NCBI GenBank assembly: GCA_022496805.1
Contig: CM040085.1
Location: 24,209,811 to 24,273,810, forward strand
Direction of reading: 5' to 3'
Source: Pohlia nutans
Lineage: Eukaryota; Streptophyta; Bryopsida; Bryales; Mniaceae
Length of the DNA: 64,000 bases
Of the stretch, positions 34,181 through 44,728 are shown piece after piece; within the stretch, counting starts at the first letter, position 1; every line of letters starts with the position of its first letter. Both the position numbers and the translations under genes were made by a program. Below the pieces are notes generated by a model. The model was not told where the DNA came from. It was given only the letters and a program-made list of their open reading frames with translations, and ran no database searches.

Positions 34181-34366
34181 AGGTCTTCAGAGAGGAATTC
34201 AACAACACAATTCTCATAGTGACTCACTGCTTAGGAGTGGTATAAGAGATTGCAAACTTACGGTTCAGCAGGAGAGAAGAAAAAATGTCATGTACAGTAT
34301 CCTCAGCTTTCAGAAGGGCAAAACAGCCAGGGGCTGGCAAAGAAGGTAAGGTGCATCAGTACTCAC

Positions 34367-34966
34367 TCACGGCAACAGGTGCCGCCATGGATCTTCAACC
34401 ATGGACTTCTGATAGAAAAGATCAGGACGATCCCTTGCAGAGACTGAGCCACCTCCACCTCCTCGTCCTCGTGCTTGATTCCCCGGTTGAAAGCCTCCTC
34501 TTCCAGGCCCGGACCCTCTGCCTCGTCCTGCCCCCCGCCCGGAGCCGAAATTCGGCCTCTTGATGGGCCAGGTCCCCTCGCCAGGTCGCTGCGGGGGCTC
34601 CAGAGCAGGAGGTGCAGGAGCATAGCCTTGCTGGGGATGGTACAAAGGAATGGGACTGCCGAACCCACCGACCAGAGGAGCCACAGGAGGAGGAGGCACC
34701 GGTGATGGTGGGTAAAATTTAGGTCTCCATTGAGGACGACTATGTTGTCCTGGTTCTTTCCGTTTTGTGTGAACGAAGCCGGCTGCGGGGTTGGAGTAGT
34801 AATTGAACCGCGGAGTGTGCGCATCAGATGTGGGAGCTGCATCTTCAAACGGGTTGGCAAGCTTTGCAGTGGAATTGTCTGGGATTGGGTCTGCACTTTG
34901 TGACACCCCTTGGGCTTCCTCTCGCATGGCCTTCAGCCTCGCTCGCCGCGCTTCCGGATCTTCCAT
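34367..34966 (-). CDS. SIC: SICKLE-like proline/glycine-rich protein (199 aa)
   Basis: This intronless frame starts MEDPEARRARLKAMREEA and ends YQKSMVEDPWRHLLP. Between them is a Pro-rich middle (KFYPPSPVPPPPVAPLVG) and a Gly/Arg-rich stretch (GSGRGAGRGRGSGPGRGG, about residues 143-175) like an RGG box. The charged MED...R..LKAMR start, the disordered middle and the (K/Q)SM(V/L)EDPW terminus match plant SICKLE, a nuclear protein tied to miRNA biogenesis, intron turnover and splicing. I recognise it by these ends, not by alignment. The ATG at 34966 is the first in frame. Just upstream on the minus strand is CTTTTGCAG, a good acceptor, and AAGAAGGTACAT near 35935 could be the donor of a 5'-UTR intron. 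Tandem duplications flank the gene on both sides. Confidence 0.8.
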   Translation of the reverse strand: MEDPEARRARLKAMREEAQGVSQSADPIPDNSTAKLANPFEDAAPTSDAHTPRFNYYSNPAAGFVHTKRKEPGQHSRPQWRPKFYPPSPVPPPPVAPLVGGFGSPIPLYHPQQGYAPAPPALEPPQRPGEGTWPIKRPNFGSGRGAGRGRGSGPGRGGFQPGNQARGRGGGGGSVSARDRPDLFYQKSMVEDPWRHLLP

Positions 34967-34968
34967 CA

Positions 34969-35330
34969 CAAAACACAATCTGCAAAAGGAGACAAACAGC
35001 GATGTGCTGGGATACTATTCAGAAACTCAACTAGGGTTTTAGGATTTCGGAAAATAAAAGACTCGCACACAGAGATCTGAATATTGTTGAATGATCGCTC
35101 CTAACAATCTACCAATGGAAAAGAACCGGCGCAATTCTATGCGACTTCAGCAAAACACAATCTGCAAAAGGAGACAAACAACGATGTGCTGAGATACTAT
35201 TCAGAAACTCAATTAAAGTTTTAGAGTTTCGGAAAGTAAAAGACGATGTGCTGAGTTGTTAAATGATCGCTCCTAACAATCTACCAATGGAAAAAAACCG
35301 GCGCAATTCTATGGGAATTCAGCACTTGCG
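34969..35330 (-). repeat. ~182-bp tandem duplication upstream of SICKLE
   Basis: 34969-35152 and 35153-35330 are near copies (shared blocks ACACAATCTGCAAAAGGAGA, GATACTATTCAGAAACTCAA, GATCGCTCCTAACAATCTAC). Each includes the CTTTTGCAG acceptor-like sequence, so the 5' leader may have two alternative acceptors. Confidence 0.85.
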
Positions 35331-35997
35331 TCTCAATGCATTGAAACATTTGTAAGTCAGAGGGTGCTAAAACTGCCCCTGCTCTAAATGCCTCCCCGAG
35401 GCAGTTCTAACACACGAGGTGATAATGGATTCTTCAATGTACCACTGGTGAAAGTTTCAGGGCGGGGAAGCTTTTAGAACACTACGCCATGCCAACTTCA
35501 CAAATTCGCAACTAATGCACAAGAGTTCCAAAACGTAATAAAAGTGGATTACATGTTGTCTTTCAAGAAAAAATTACTGGTAAAATGTTTTGAGGTGTCC
35601 AGCGACGTTTTCGATGCAACTACCTTAGCTTGAAAATAAAACAGGTGATCGACCGATCACCACTCCCGTTAAGAGCGATTACAAATACGAACTAATTTTC
35701 CTCGGTTTCGAAATCGTCACACACACAATTCAAATTCGCAACATCCAGTCCAGCCAAACCCTAAACCCTAAATTTTCCAAATCAAATCCGTAGCTCGTCG
35801 GCCTCTGAAGCAAGTGCACAACCCTAAACCAGACTCATGTAGACACAACATAGAGTTACAATTGCTGAAAAGCAGCTACAAACACCAGAAAAAGCTGTTG
35901 GAAAATTCCATTTGAAGCCAAGAAATGTACCTTCTTCTGTAATGGTCACTTGCACCGAGCGTCGCTTGCAATCCAAAGCTCTCCGCACACAACCTCT

Positions 35998-36228
35998 TCA
36001 ATTTCCTATCGCCCTGAGCTCCGCAGGTAAGATTCCAGTGACGGGATGCAAGTGGTTTGGGTAGACGGCCAGCACTTCGTCCTTGATGTCTGATTGCTCG
36101 AGAAGTCGATTTGCTTGCATAAAGAGCACAGGTTTTAGGGCTTCGGTTCGTAAAGGATCTCCAAGCATTTTCTCAAACCTCTTTATTATGACCTTCTCTA
36201 AAATGACATAATAATACACTTTCCTCAT
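35998..36228 (-). CDS. unrecognised ORF/gene fragment ending ...HPVTGILPAELRAIGN
   Basis: This minus-strand frame of up to 76 codons has a protein-like C-terminal half. LGDPLRTEALKPVLFMQANR leads into LLEQSDIKDEVLAVYPNHLH and then PVTGILPAELR. Composition and GC are higher than the AT-rich flanks, and the first 20 residues (YYYVILEKVIIK) look like non-coding sequence. I do not recognise the family. It may be the last exon of an otherwise lost gene, or part of the 5' region of the SICKLE transcript, whose putative leader exon follows directly. Confidence 0.35.
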   Translation of the reverse strand: MRKVYYYVILEKVIIKRFEKMLGDPLRTEALKPVLFMQANRLLEQSDIKDEVLAVYPNHLHPVTGILPAELRAIGN

Positions 36229-36985
36229 ATTGAAAAAAATTAAAGGTGATCAAAAATTTAATTAATTCATTAATTAAAGTTTGGAAAAGAAGAAGCTCGT
36301 CGACTTTCTAAGCTTGCACAAAGAGAAGATTATGGAGTACAAAAAGTAAACAATTCTTCTACTTTTAGAGACTCAACCAAAGTCTCTTCAAAATCTTGCA
36401 ACCCCCTACAAGCTTCTAAATTAACTTTCCATTTGCTATCTCATTTTTAAGTACGGTAAAAGTATTTGTTACCATCCATTTAAACAATCTGAACATCTTG
36501 GAGAACATACTAAATGTGTCACAATTTTTTTTGAGAAAGACAAATGTTTTTAGAGTTGAATTCAAGTGAAATCATATTTTTCAGTAAAATTTGTATCATC
36601 TATGAAGTTTCAAAGTGGTCTCCCTTGAAAATACAAAATTGTCCCCATGAGCATTCAAAAAATGCTTTAAAATCATTCAAAGTCAACCTATAGTTAATAG
36701 AATAGTAAGTAATCTTAAACCGGAAGGGAAAGGGAGAGGGAAGGGATAGGGTGCGTGGCCGCGCGTCCAACGGCTGAGAATAGAAAAAGAATAATAATTT
36801 TAAAAGAACATTAAAAAAGAATTAGGAATTATAAAGATTTTTTAATTTTTTACTTTAATATATATATATATATATATCCATCGCTGTTTAGGATACAACT
36901 AGCGGTTGTACCTACCTTGAATGAATTTTTTTTCCTTCTTCTTTGTTTTTTCTTCCTTTTTTGTTTCTTCTTTTTTACCCGCGTA
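36229..36985. other. AT-rich spacer with one arm of a segmental duplication
   Basis: 36724-36940 (GA-rich tract, GGTGCGTGGCCGCGCGTCCA, then GGTTGTACCTACCTTGAAT) resembles 37415-37600 in the same orientation. A (TA)n run lies at about 36860-36878. No gene. Confidence 0.6.
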
Positions 36986-37385
36986 GTGCACTTAAAGTTA
37001 AGATTAGGAATACACGTGAGTGCGTTTTAATGGCATACCCCCTACAATACTTGGCCTTAAAATAATTTTTAAATTAAGATTTTTTTAAGTGCCAAATCGT
37101 TACGTATATATCTATCATTTGGTATAAATTTCAGGACCAAAAGTTTTTAAAATATTATTAAAAAAATGATAGAAGTTTGAACTAAAATGTATTGTTTTTT
37201 GCTTCAAAAATCAATTTAAAATATTTACAATTGATTATTCTTTGAAATTTATACAACAAGAACTTTAGATTGTGTTTAACAACTTCATATTTTTTTTTTA
37301 CAATTTTTAGATGATATTTTAGTACATACATAGGGGGGTCAAAAGTACGCACTCACGTGATTCCTAGTCTTAACTTTAAGTGCAC
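36986..37385. mobile_element. 400-bp MITE with ~38-bp terminal inverted repeats
   Basis: GTGCACTTAAAGTTAAGATT then AGGAATACACGTGAGTGCG at the left is the inverted equivalent of CGCACTCACGTGATTCCTAG then TCTTAACTTTAAGTGCAC at the right. No coding capacity; superfamily unclear. It lies between the two arms of the segmental duplication noted at 36724 and 37415. Confidence 0.75.
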
Positions 37386-38537
37386 TCCCCGAGCTTTTTT
37401 ATACAAGGGGAGGGGAGGGAGAGGAAAAGGGAGAGGAAAAGGGGAGAGAAGGGGAAGGGAAAGGGAGAAAGAAGGGATATGATGCGCGGCTGCGCACCCA
37501 ACAGATGAGAAAAAGAAAAAAGAAATTATTATTTTTTCTTTGCAATCGTTTAGGGTTTAGCTGGTGGTTGTACCCACATTGATTTAATTTTAAAATTTTA
37601 ATTAATTTTTTTGTGGGTAGGGTTCAGCGCAAGCTAAACCCTAACAAAGAAGGAAAAAAATACAAAATAAAGATACAAAAAACCTTGGTGCGGGTGTGGG
37701 ATGCGCACCTACACAAGAAGATCCAAAATTGGAAAGAAAAGATTGAAGAAAAAATAGACGAAAAAAAAAAAAAAAAAACAAGAAGGAAGACAAGAGGAAG
37801 ACAAGAAAGAAAACAAGATAAAAAAAAGATAAAAAAAAGAGATAAAAACAAGGACAATAAATAAATAAATAAATAGTTTGTTTACAATGTAAGGGATTGT
37901 AGAAAGACAAAAATCGTTGGTTTTTAGAGAATTTTTTAAACAAATTTTTTAATGCTCCCGAGGGCTAAGTGCATGATTATATGGTCAAGTGCGTATGATA
38001 AGTCTTTAACAAGTCATCTCTTACATTTTAGTATTCACCAACTAAGAACTACCATAATCAAAAATTGTAAAAATTGATATAAATTGACAAATTTTGAAGA
38101 TGTTGGTTTGACTGGCATTTGGAGATCTTGATGGAATCAATGCCGTAGGATCATATATATTGACCGGTGCTAAGAATGTTTAGATTGCGATCTAAGTCAC
38201 TATTGAATTTTTTTGGTATAATTTTGAAGATATATGTCATGAAGTGTGCTTGTCGCCAATCAAGTTTATCATGTACTTGAATTGTCTCCAATGAAGTTTT
38301 TTTTTTGTGTCATGTTTAGGCACTCTACATGAAGTGGTGACAAGTACATAATCTTGGAAGGTTGGATCGAGGGCCTACTCAAATTGTTTAATTTTTGAAA
38401 ATACTAAATAACAATCTTTTGAAATTTCTTTTGAGAAAGTTAATAATTTCTAACTTCATACACTTCTTCAAAATTTTAAATTCTTAAAAGTAGTTTTGAT
38501 GATCAAAAATCCCAAAATGATTGGAATAAGGTCTTTT
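37386..38537. other. purine-rich and AT-rich spacer
   Basis: A GGGGAGGGAGAGGAAAAGGG tract (about 37408-37470) and an A/G-rich tract at 37640-37870 are low complexity. The 83-codon Lys/Arg-rich frame in the latter is a composition effect. No gene. Confidence 0.6.
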
Positions 38538-39448
38538 CACTACATTGAATGGCATATTTAGCGTCCGGAGATAATTGATGTCTTTTACCACAATTCGTTC
38601 AAAGGTGAAGAGAAATAGTGTCCCTTGACACTACATAGGAGTTTGCCACTCGTCATTCCCACTTTTATTAACCCCTAAAGGACCAAGGCTAATTTTTCAA
38701 GTTCGGTCAGCTCAGTGTGGATGGAGTTTTGATCATGAATTTTTGAGATTTTTTGTGGTGATTCTACTCGTTGCAACGAAGACGGAATGGTAATTTTGTA
38801 CGTAAATGATGTACAAATCAGAAGATACAATCATGCAAAGGTGAAAAACCTAACTATGGGCAGCTCCTGAAAATTTGCATACAATGAGCTAAGTATGCAT
38901 CTGAATTTTTGCACACAATGAGCTAACACCTCCATACACACGACTACCAAATCCGTTTTACCAAATCTGAGATTGAACTTTGCATTTTGAGCCTTTTCAA
39001 AAAAGTTTCAAACTCGGGCAAGGGGCCAAAAAAAAAAATGCAACCAACTTTGTACCTTATAATGTTACTATTGACGAACCATGAACGGTTGAAAATTTGT
39101 AAGTGTTGATAAATTCAAGTTGGTTGAAATATCCTACGGTTGGATTAGTCAAAAAGGTTTTAGATCATAAACTATTTGCCTTTTTATGAGAAGGGGTCAT
39201 TTTAGGCAGCTTTGGATTGTTTGGAGAGAAACATAGTCGTGGTCCTTTAGGGGTTAAGAGAGTCATGTTCTTTCCAAGTAATGAGAGTGACATGAGGTGG
39301 CATGCCATATTTATTATAAAGTTGCCATATGTCATTGGAACACTACATTCATTTTTTTTACAAAGACACTATATCTTCCTAAAATTAAATAGTGTTTGGA
39401 TTTGGAGAAATAGTGTTCCAGACACTAAATATGCCATTCAGTGTTTTA
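38538..39448. mobile_element. family H MITE copy 1, interrupted by a TTAA element
   Basis: The ends CACTACATTGAATGGCATAT and ATGCCATTCAGTGTTTTAG are inverted. The body matches 63083-63986 in reverse (CATAGGAGTTTGCCACT, GAGAGTGACATGAG, ACAAAGACACTATATC). It is interrupted at 38668-39257 by a family A-type element, and it carries the unoccupied version of the TTAA used by family D in copy 2 (CTAAAATTAAATAGTGTTTG, about 39376-39395). Confidence 0.8.
38672..39253. mobile_element. TTAA-flanked MITE with family A termini (582 bp)
   Basis: The ends CCCCTAAAGGACCA and GGTCCTTTAGGGG lie between TTAA at 38668-38671 and 39254-39257. The interior differs from the short family A copies, so the termini are shared by more than one internal sequence. 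Confidence 0.85.
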
Positions 39449-40477
39449 GAAATCTTGTCAAATTTGACTTGATTTTAATGACTAAATTCCATTATGACTT
39501 GTCCATAATGATTGAAATTGTGATTTTGAGTCACTATAGACAAGTCACAATGCGGAATTTAGTTGTTAAAGACATGACACATGTATTTGACAAAATTTCT
39601 ACTAGTGTGTTTTCTTATTTTGAAACGCTATGAAAGGCGATAGTAAGGTAAACTGAACCAATAAAGTCATCTTGAATGCTGAAATTACAATTTTTTTGGT
39701 TAAAAGCCATAAATTACCACTAACAAGTCTTATGTTCAAGTTCTAATTTGGTTGAGCCTTCCATTGTCCTATTAGGTATTTAAATCCAAAGTTTTTAATT
39801 AAAATACTAAAATGTCTAAATCATATTCGGAAGCAAATTTGATGAAATGTATTTGTGTTCAATTTGAATATAAATTATATATTCTTTAAGTTTGTTGTGC
39901 GTATGAGGGATCCAAAGAAAAAAATCTTGAAAAAATAATATTTAATGCAATTTAGCTTGTTTTATATTTACTTTTCAATTTGGTCGGAATTGCTTTTCCA
40001 ATTTAAACCACTTTAACCTTATTATAACACACACAAATACCTAATGAAGATGAATTTTGCAATTTTTTTGGTGAGACTTTGTTGAGCATCATATCTTTTA
40101 TTTAATTAACAAAAAAAAATTCACAATTTTTTCCTTTTTAATGGATTTTTGGACCTTGCATTGTTGCTTCCTCACAGGGATTGCAAGTAGTTTAGTTTAC
40201 CTTGCTTTGACCCTAAAATAAGAATTAAGAATATCTTCAACAATTACCACACACGTTGATTGGAGCACATTTGTCACACATTCAAACTATGTGATAGTGA
40301 AAAAGTGGGACCCCAAGTGATAAGACTATGGTAAAGAGGTTTGAGTGCATTGCTGTGTGTACAGTGTGCTTTGTCATATGCAATCCCAAACAAACAATGC
40401 AACTTACAATCCCTCTTGATGAGGCACTTGGGCCCGTCGTGCCTCAAATAGAAGTTGGGTTCAATGTTCAATCTCTT
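39449..40477. other. intergenic, no gene seen
   Basis: AT-rich with short unbiased frames only. A CACTATAG/CTATAGTG-type fold-back was not found. Confidence 0.4.
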
Positions 40478-40481
40478 TTAA

Positions 40482-41521
40482 CCCCTAAAGGACCGGGGGA
40501 TGTTGAACTTAGCTCTTGTTTTCTTGACTAGCTCTTGTAGCAAGCTCAATTCCTCATTGGTGTGGGGTACTTTTGACGATCGGCACCGTTGAAATTAAAG
40601 AAGACTTACGTAGTTTTTTAAAGGAAAAAAGATCAACAAAATCGCACAATTTTTGAGAAAATACCACAGTTGAGAAGATTGATGGAACTTGTTTGGGGTA
40701 TTTTGTACACATGCTGAAATCGGATTGTTCAAAAGTGCTCCAAAAATTTTGAAATTTTTACCGTGGGTAGAAATCATCATTTTAAACACGTGCAAAAATT
40801 TTCAGGTAATTTGGAGGTTTGAGGAGGAAGATATGAGGGACTGAAGTGACCCCTAAATACCCTCGGTACAACTCAAAAAAATCACCAAAAATCACTCACT
40901 TGATGAATTTCCGATCAAGAAGTACCTACAGATTTGGCTCTCAAAAAGAGCCAGGGTCTCTTTGTTGCTCATTCTCACGGGGAGGTTACATACTACATAC
41001 TTTTGTAAACCACGTGCGGTCGGGGGTTAATTATAGGTGGGCTATTTATCTAAATTTCTTAAATAATTTGCACCCTATTAGTAGATAAAATGGTACTTTG
41101 AGGTATTTTTCAAGACCCTATAGGTAAATATAATTTCCACCATTAAGTTATTTTATAGTCAATTGAGGCGATTCTCATTCAATCCAAGGATTTTCATTAG
41201 AACTCACATAAATTCTTCGTTCCTCTAAATATTTGAGACCCTACTTTATTAATAAAAATAGAATACTACCTATACTTTTCACCTACCCTACTTTAGATAT
41301 AATACCGTATAGGCCATTTCATCCAGGCTATGGTATTTCTAAAATTTGTATAAATTTTTGCTCCAATGAATTAAATGTACCCTATATTTTTTCTCACGTG
41401 GTTTAATAAAATTTTGACAGTGACCTCCCCGGGCTCATTCTACAATTCAAAGCCCAAGAACCCGAATTTCCTCACTTTCTAGTTCCAGAAGTTGCGTGGG
41501 GGCCTTACGGTCCTTTATGGG
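40482..41521. mobile_element. TTAA-flanked element with family A termini (1040 bp)
   Basis: It starts CCCCTAAAGGACCGGGGG after TTAA (40478-40481) and ends TTACGGTCCTTTATGGG before TTAA (41522-41525). No transposase frame is seen. It is the longest element of this type here and may hold an older nested insertion (about 40850-41040). Confidence 0.65.
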
Positions 41522-41525
41522 TTAA

Positions 41526-42689
41526 TAAAAGTGAGTGTGGGTCTGTGAAAGACATCGACCATGGCATTAGAGAAAAAATGAACCCTTGAATGGGCCTCTA
41601 AGCTTGGACATTGGCACCTATTTCTATGGAGCTAGATGGGGTAGGGCAAGGACACAAAAACATGTCTGTATCTTGGGTGAAGGGTACATGCAGTACATGT
41701 AGGGCTCATTACTTTTAATTGAATTTTCTACTCTACTAGTACCAGGGACAAGTGCGTAGTGGAGCCTTGTAATCCATATATTTATTAATTGATCACATGT
41801 GGGAGGAATGATTGCGTCTCGGTCATGTGTTTTCAACTACAATACTCACACATGTCACTATAGTGCTTGAATTAAAAAAAGATAGAATCTCAAGGTACCA
41901 CATCATGAAGGGCTCCCTCTTGTACCTCGGGCCCTAGCCTACTTCAGTACATACACTACGTGCTCCAATTACATTCGACCCCCTCTGTCACCTTTGACAT
42001 CACAGGGTGAGCGTAAATAGGGGAATGGTCGCTACAAAAATACAATTTAAATGCAATCGAGGGGTCCCATAAAGAGAGTTCGGAGGGCCCATGTGAGGGT
42101 TCATTTTTTCTCTAATGTTTGAGGAATTAGCAAGTCCGTCCAACCCGTCAAACACCCGTCCTCTAGTCCAAAGAATAAACTAAAATAAGCTAATTCTTTG
42201 TAGAGCCCAACTTGTAAGAGCCGACAAAGACTCTTCACGAGGTGCTGTCTTAACTCTACTACACATGAGGGTCTGGATTGTACATATTAGTATGGAAATT
42301 AAATTTCCACGTCACATTTTGAGAGGTCCACATCATCCCAAACCAATCACAAGATGACACATAACATTTATTTTCCACACAAAATTAATTAATACATGAC
42401 TATTGGAGGCCCGCAAGTTGCCGAGCCAACAAGTTTGACCAAACACATGGTACTATAGTAGGGATGTTCTAAAAATGAACTCCAAGTTTGACTTTTACCA
42501 GTACAAAACCCCTCTGTTTACATTACTTGGGATGATTTTTTCAATGCGTTGTAACAAGATTTAACAAATTTTTAAATTAAATATTGTATGAGAGAGTTAA
42601 AAATTCCATCCCAAAAAATGTAAAACGTAACCTAAGACAAATAGGTTACTAGGCTAGGGCGAAACTACATCAAGTTGGACAGATTATCA
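41526..42689. other. intergenic, no gene seen
   Basis: Mixed AT-rich sequence; no coding signal. Confidence 0.4.
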
Positions 42690-42830
42690 TCCATTTAAAC
42701 AACATTTCATCCAAATTGAACATTTTTCATCAAATTGGATGAATTTTACCACATTGTTTTGAAAAAATAATTATTAGGAAAGCCTCTCGTAAATACCGTG
42801 GGCCACAGTATATGGTGATTTCGGTGTACT
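42690..42830. mobile_element. truncated family F MITE
   Basis: It matches the right part of 61865-62040 (CATCCATTT, TTGGATGAATTTTA, AAAGCCTCTCGTAAATA) and ends CACAGTATATGGTGATTTCG then GTGTAC. Confidence 0.65.
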
Positions 42831-43680
42831 GCTTCCTCTACAAAATTACTGAATTCCATTTCCCATTTACCAAAAAAAACTAAAAAATTGTACCAGTCGT
42901 CATCCATTGTCAACATGACTATCTAGGGAACCGTTAACTAATCTGAAATCATTGGCTATGGCTCCATTTATTTATTTTATTTTTTTATCTTCTGAAACCA
43001 GTGGTTAGTCCGTTATTGGACTTAAAAAAAAAATACAATGCAGGCGTTATTTTAATTTTGATATTCAACAAAAATGAGAGTACTCGAGCAACTGAAAAGT
43101 TCACTAAGTTAAGTTACCGGTAGCTTTGAGAATAAGCAAGAGATAATTTTGGAACTAATTTTTTCTATCATCCAGCATATTCAATCTGCTTGGAATTAGA
43201 ACGCACCGTCAAGAGAACCTTAAGAGAGACTTGACCTCACCTCACATGCATTAGACTTGTTCTATTCATACCCAAACAAGAAAATTAAATAAAGAGCAGA
43301 AATAGAAAGGCGACTGCCACCTGATAAAATGCGCGACAAATCACTGGTGGAAATGCAGTAACAGTTTCTATACCTAAAACAATAATAATATAGGAACTGA
43401 GCAAATCTAATAAAAAACCAAGTCAAGGAAAAAGAAATGAATTCAATATCGGCAAAAGTAGCCGGAATTCCTTGGCACCGTCAGAAGAACCAAATCCCGT
43501 TCACTCTCATTCCCTCTCTTCTCTAAACAGAAGTGCCATCCAGGCATCACATAACATATAAGTTGTGTGAGGCCGTTTGAGCTTGTTCTCCAGGCGAGTA
43601 GAGTTTCTGATTAACTTAGTGTAACTTAGTGATGAGTGTCTGAACGTTCACTTCCACGATCTTCGTGGCGATGGAGCCTA
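42831..43680. other. distal LAZY upstream region
   Basis: No coding frame. GC rises from about 43450 onward, consistent with entry into the promoter or leader of the LAZY gene. Confidence 0.4.
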
Positions 43681-43725
43681 GCTAAGTTAGATGCCGCTAA
43701 GTTAGATGCCACTAAGTTAGATGCC
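43681..43725 (+). repeat. 15-bp x3 tandem repeat (CTAAGTTAGATGCC)
   Basis: GCTAAGTTAGATGCC, GCTAAGTTAGATGCC and ACTAAGTTAGATGCC lie head to tail about 1 kb upstream of the LAZY start codon. Confidence 0.9.
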
Positions 43726-44160
43726 GCCAGTGACTCACTGTCTGGATCGCTCACGACGCGTGGAGTGGGGCTGCCATAATGCGCCTACACGCATTCATGC
43801 CGCCTAGCAATTCGTATCTACTCCATTTCCAATGCAGGCAGCGGCCCCGAATCTCGTGCTGCTTGATTGCGCCCCCCCGTTCGTGCGCACCCTTCAAGGC
43901 ATAGTAGCCTGCTAGCTAGCTAGCAAGCAAGCAGTCTAGCACCAGGTTGATCATGTTATTCCATTGCCCCGCTCACCTGCCGTTAGATCGATCTCTCGCT
44001 CTCTAGTTCGATCTCTTCGGCCTTGATCGATGCAATGACGACCAGCTTCGTGTGAGCGTGCATCTCCATCTCAAGGTACTACGTCCCTGTCATGATCTCT
44101 CTCTCGGGTTTCGCTAGCTTATATAGCTCGCTTCTAACTTCTCTCTGGATATATGTCAGC

Positions 44161-44590
44161 AAGCATAATCATGTTGTGAGTGCGTGGTCGTTGTTTGAAA
44201 TTTTCTTGGGGATCAGGTAGGTTTCTCTTAAGGTGCAGGTTTTGGTTTCTTTCTCAGCTGATAGCCCCATTTGGTGAATCGATCTTCCTCGTACGGCGAA
44301 GTTCTAATAGTGACAGTAGTAGGATCTTACTAGCAGGACAGTTAGTATTTTTCAATACCTCGAAGGTTGCATGCAAGCATAATTATGTTTTGTCGTTGTT
44401 TGAAATTTTCTAGGCGATCAGGTAGCTAGGTGTCTCTCCGGGAAGCTGCAGGCTTTGGTTTCTTTTTCAGCTGATAGCCCCATTTGGTGAATCGGTCTTC
44501 CTTGTACGTACGGCGAAGTTCTAATAGTAACAGTAGTGGGATCTTACTTACAGGTCAGTTGGTATTTTTCAATACCTCGAACTAAGGTTG
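44161..44590 (+). repeat. ~214-bp tandem duplication in the LAZY leader/promoter
   Basis: Copy 1 (44161-44374) and copy 2 (44375-44590) share AAGCATAAT(C/T)ATGTT, CGTTGTTTGAAATTTTCT, CAGCTGATAGCCCCATTTGG, GGCGAAGTTCTAATAGT and GTATTTTTCAATACCTCGAA. Copy 2 ends about 140 bp before the start codon at 44729. Confidence 0.9.
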
Positions 44591-44728
44591 TATGCAACTG
44601 GGACATGACATATACGATTCCTGCTAGAATTTGAGCCGACGTTGATCGCCGAGTGCTGCTCAGACTTTGATGGGCGTTGCTCTGTATCGGAACTCTGTAA
44701 CCACAGTTCTTATTAGGCCGACTTCAAC

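Noticed and set aside
37613..37864. 83-codon Lys/Arg/Glu-rich open frame
   Set aside because: It lies in an A/G-rich low-complexity tract. The frame is open only because AAA/AAG/GAA codons dominate, and both strands are similarly open.
39217..39633. 138-codon plus-strand frame
   Set aside because: It spans the right end of a TTAA element and a family H MITE. The matching region of the second H copy does not keep it open over the full length.
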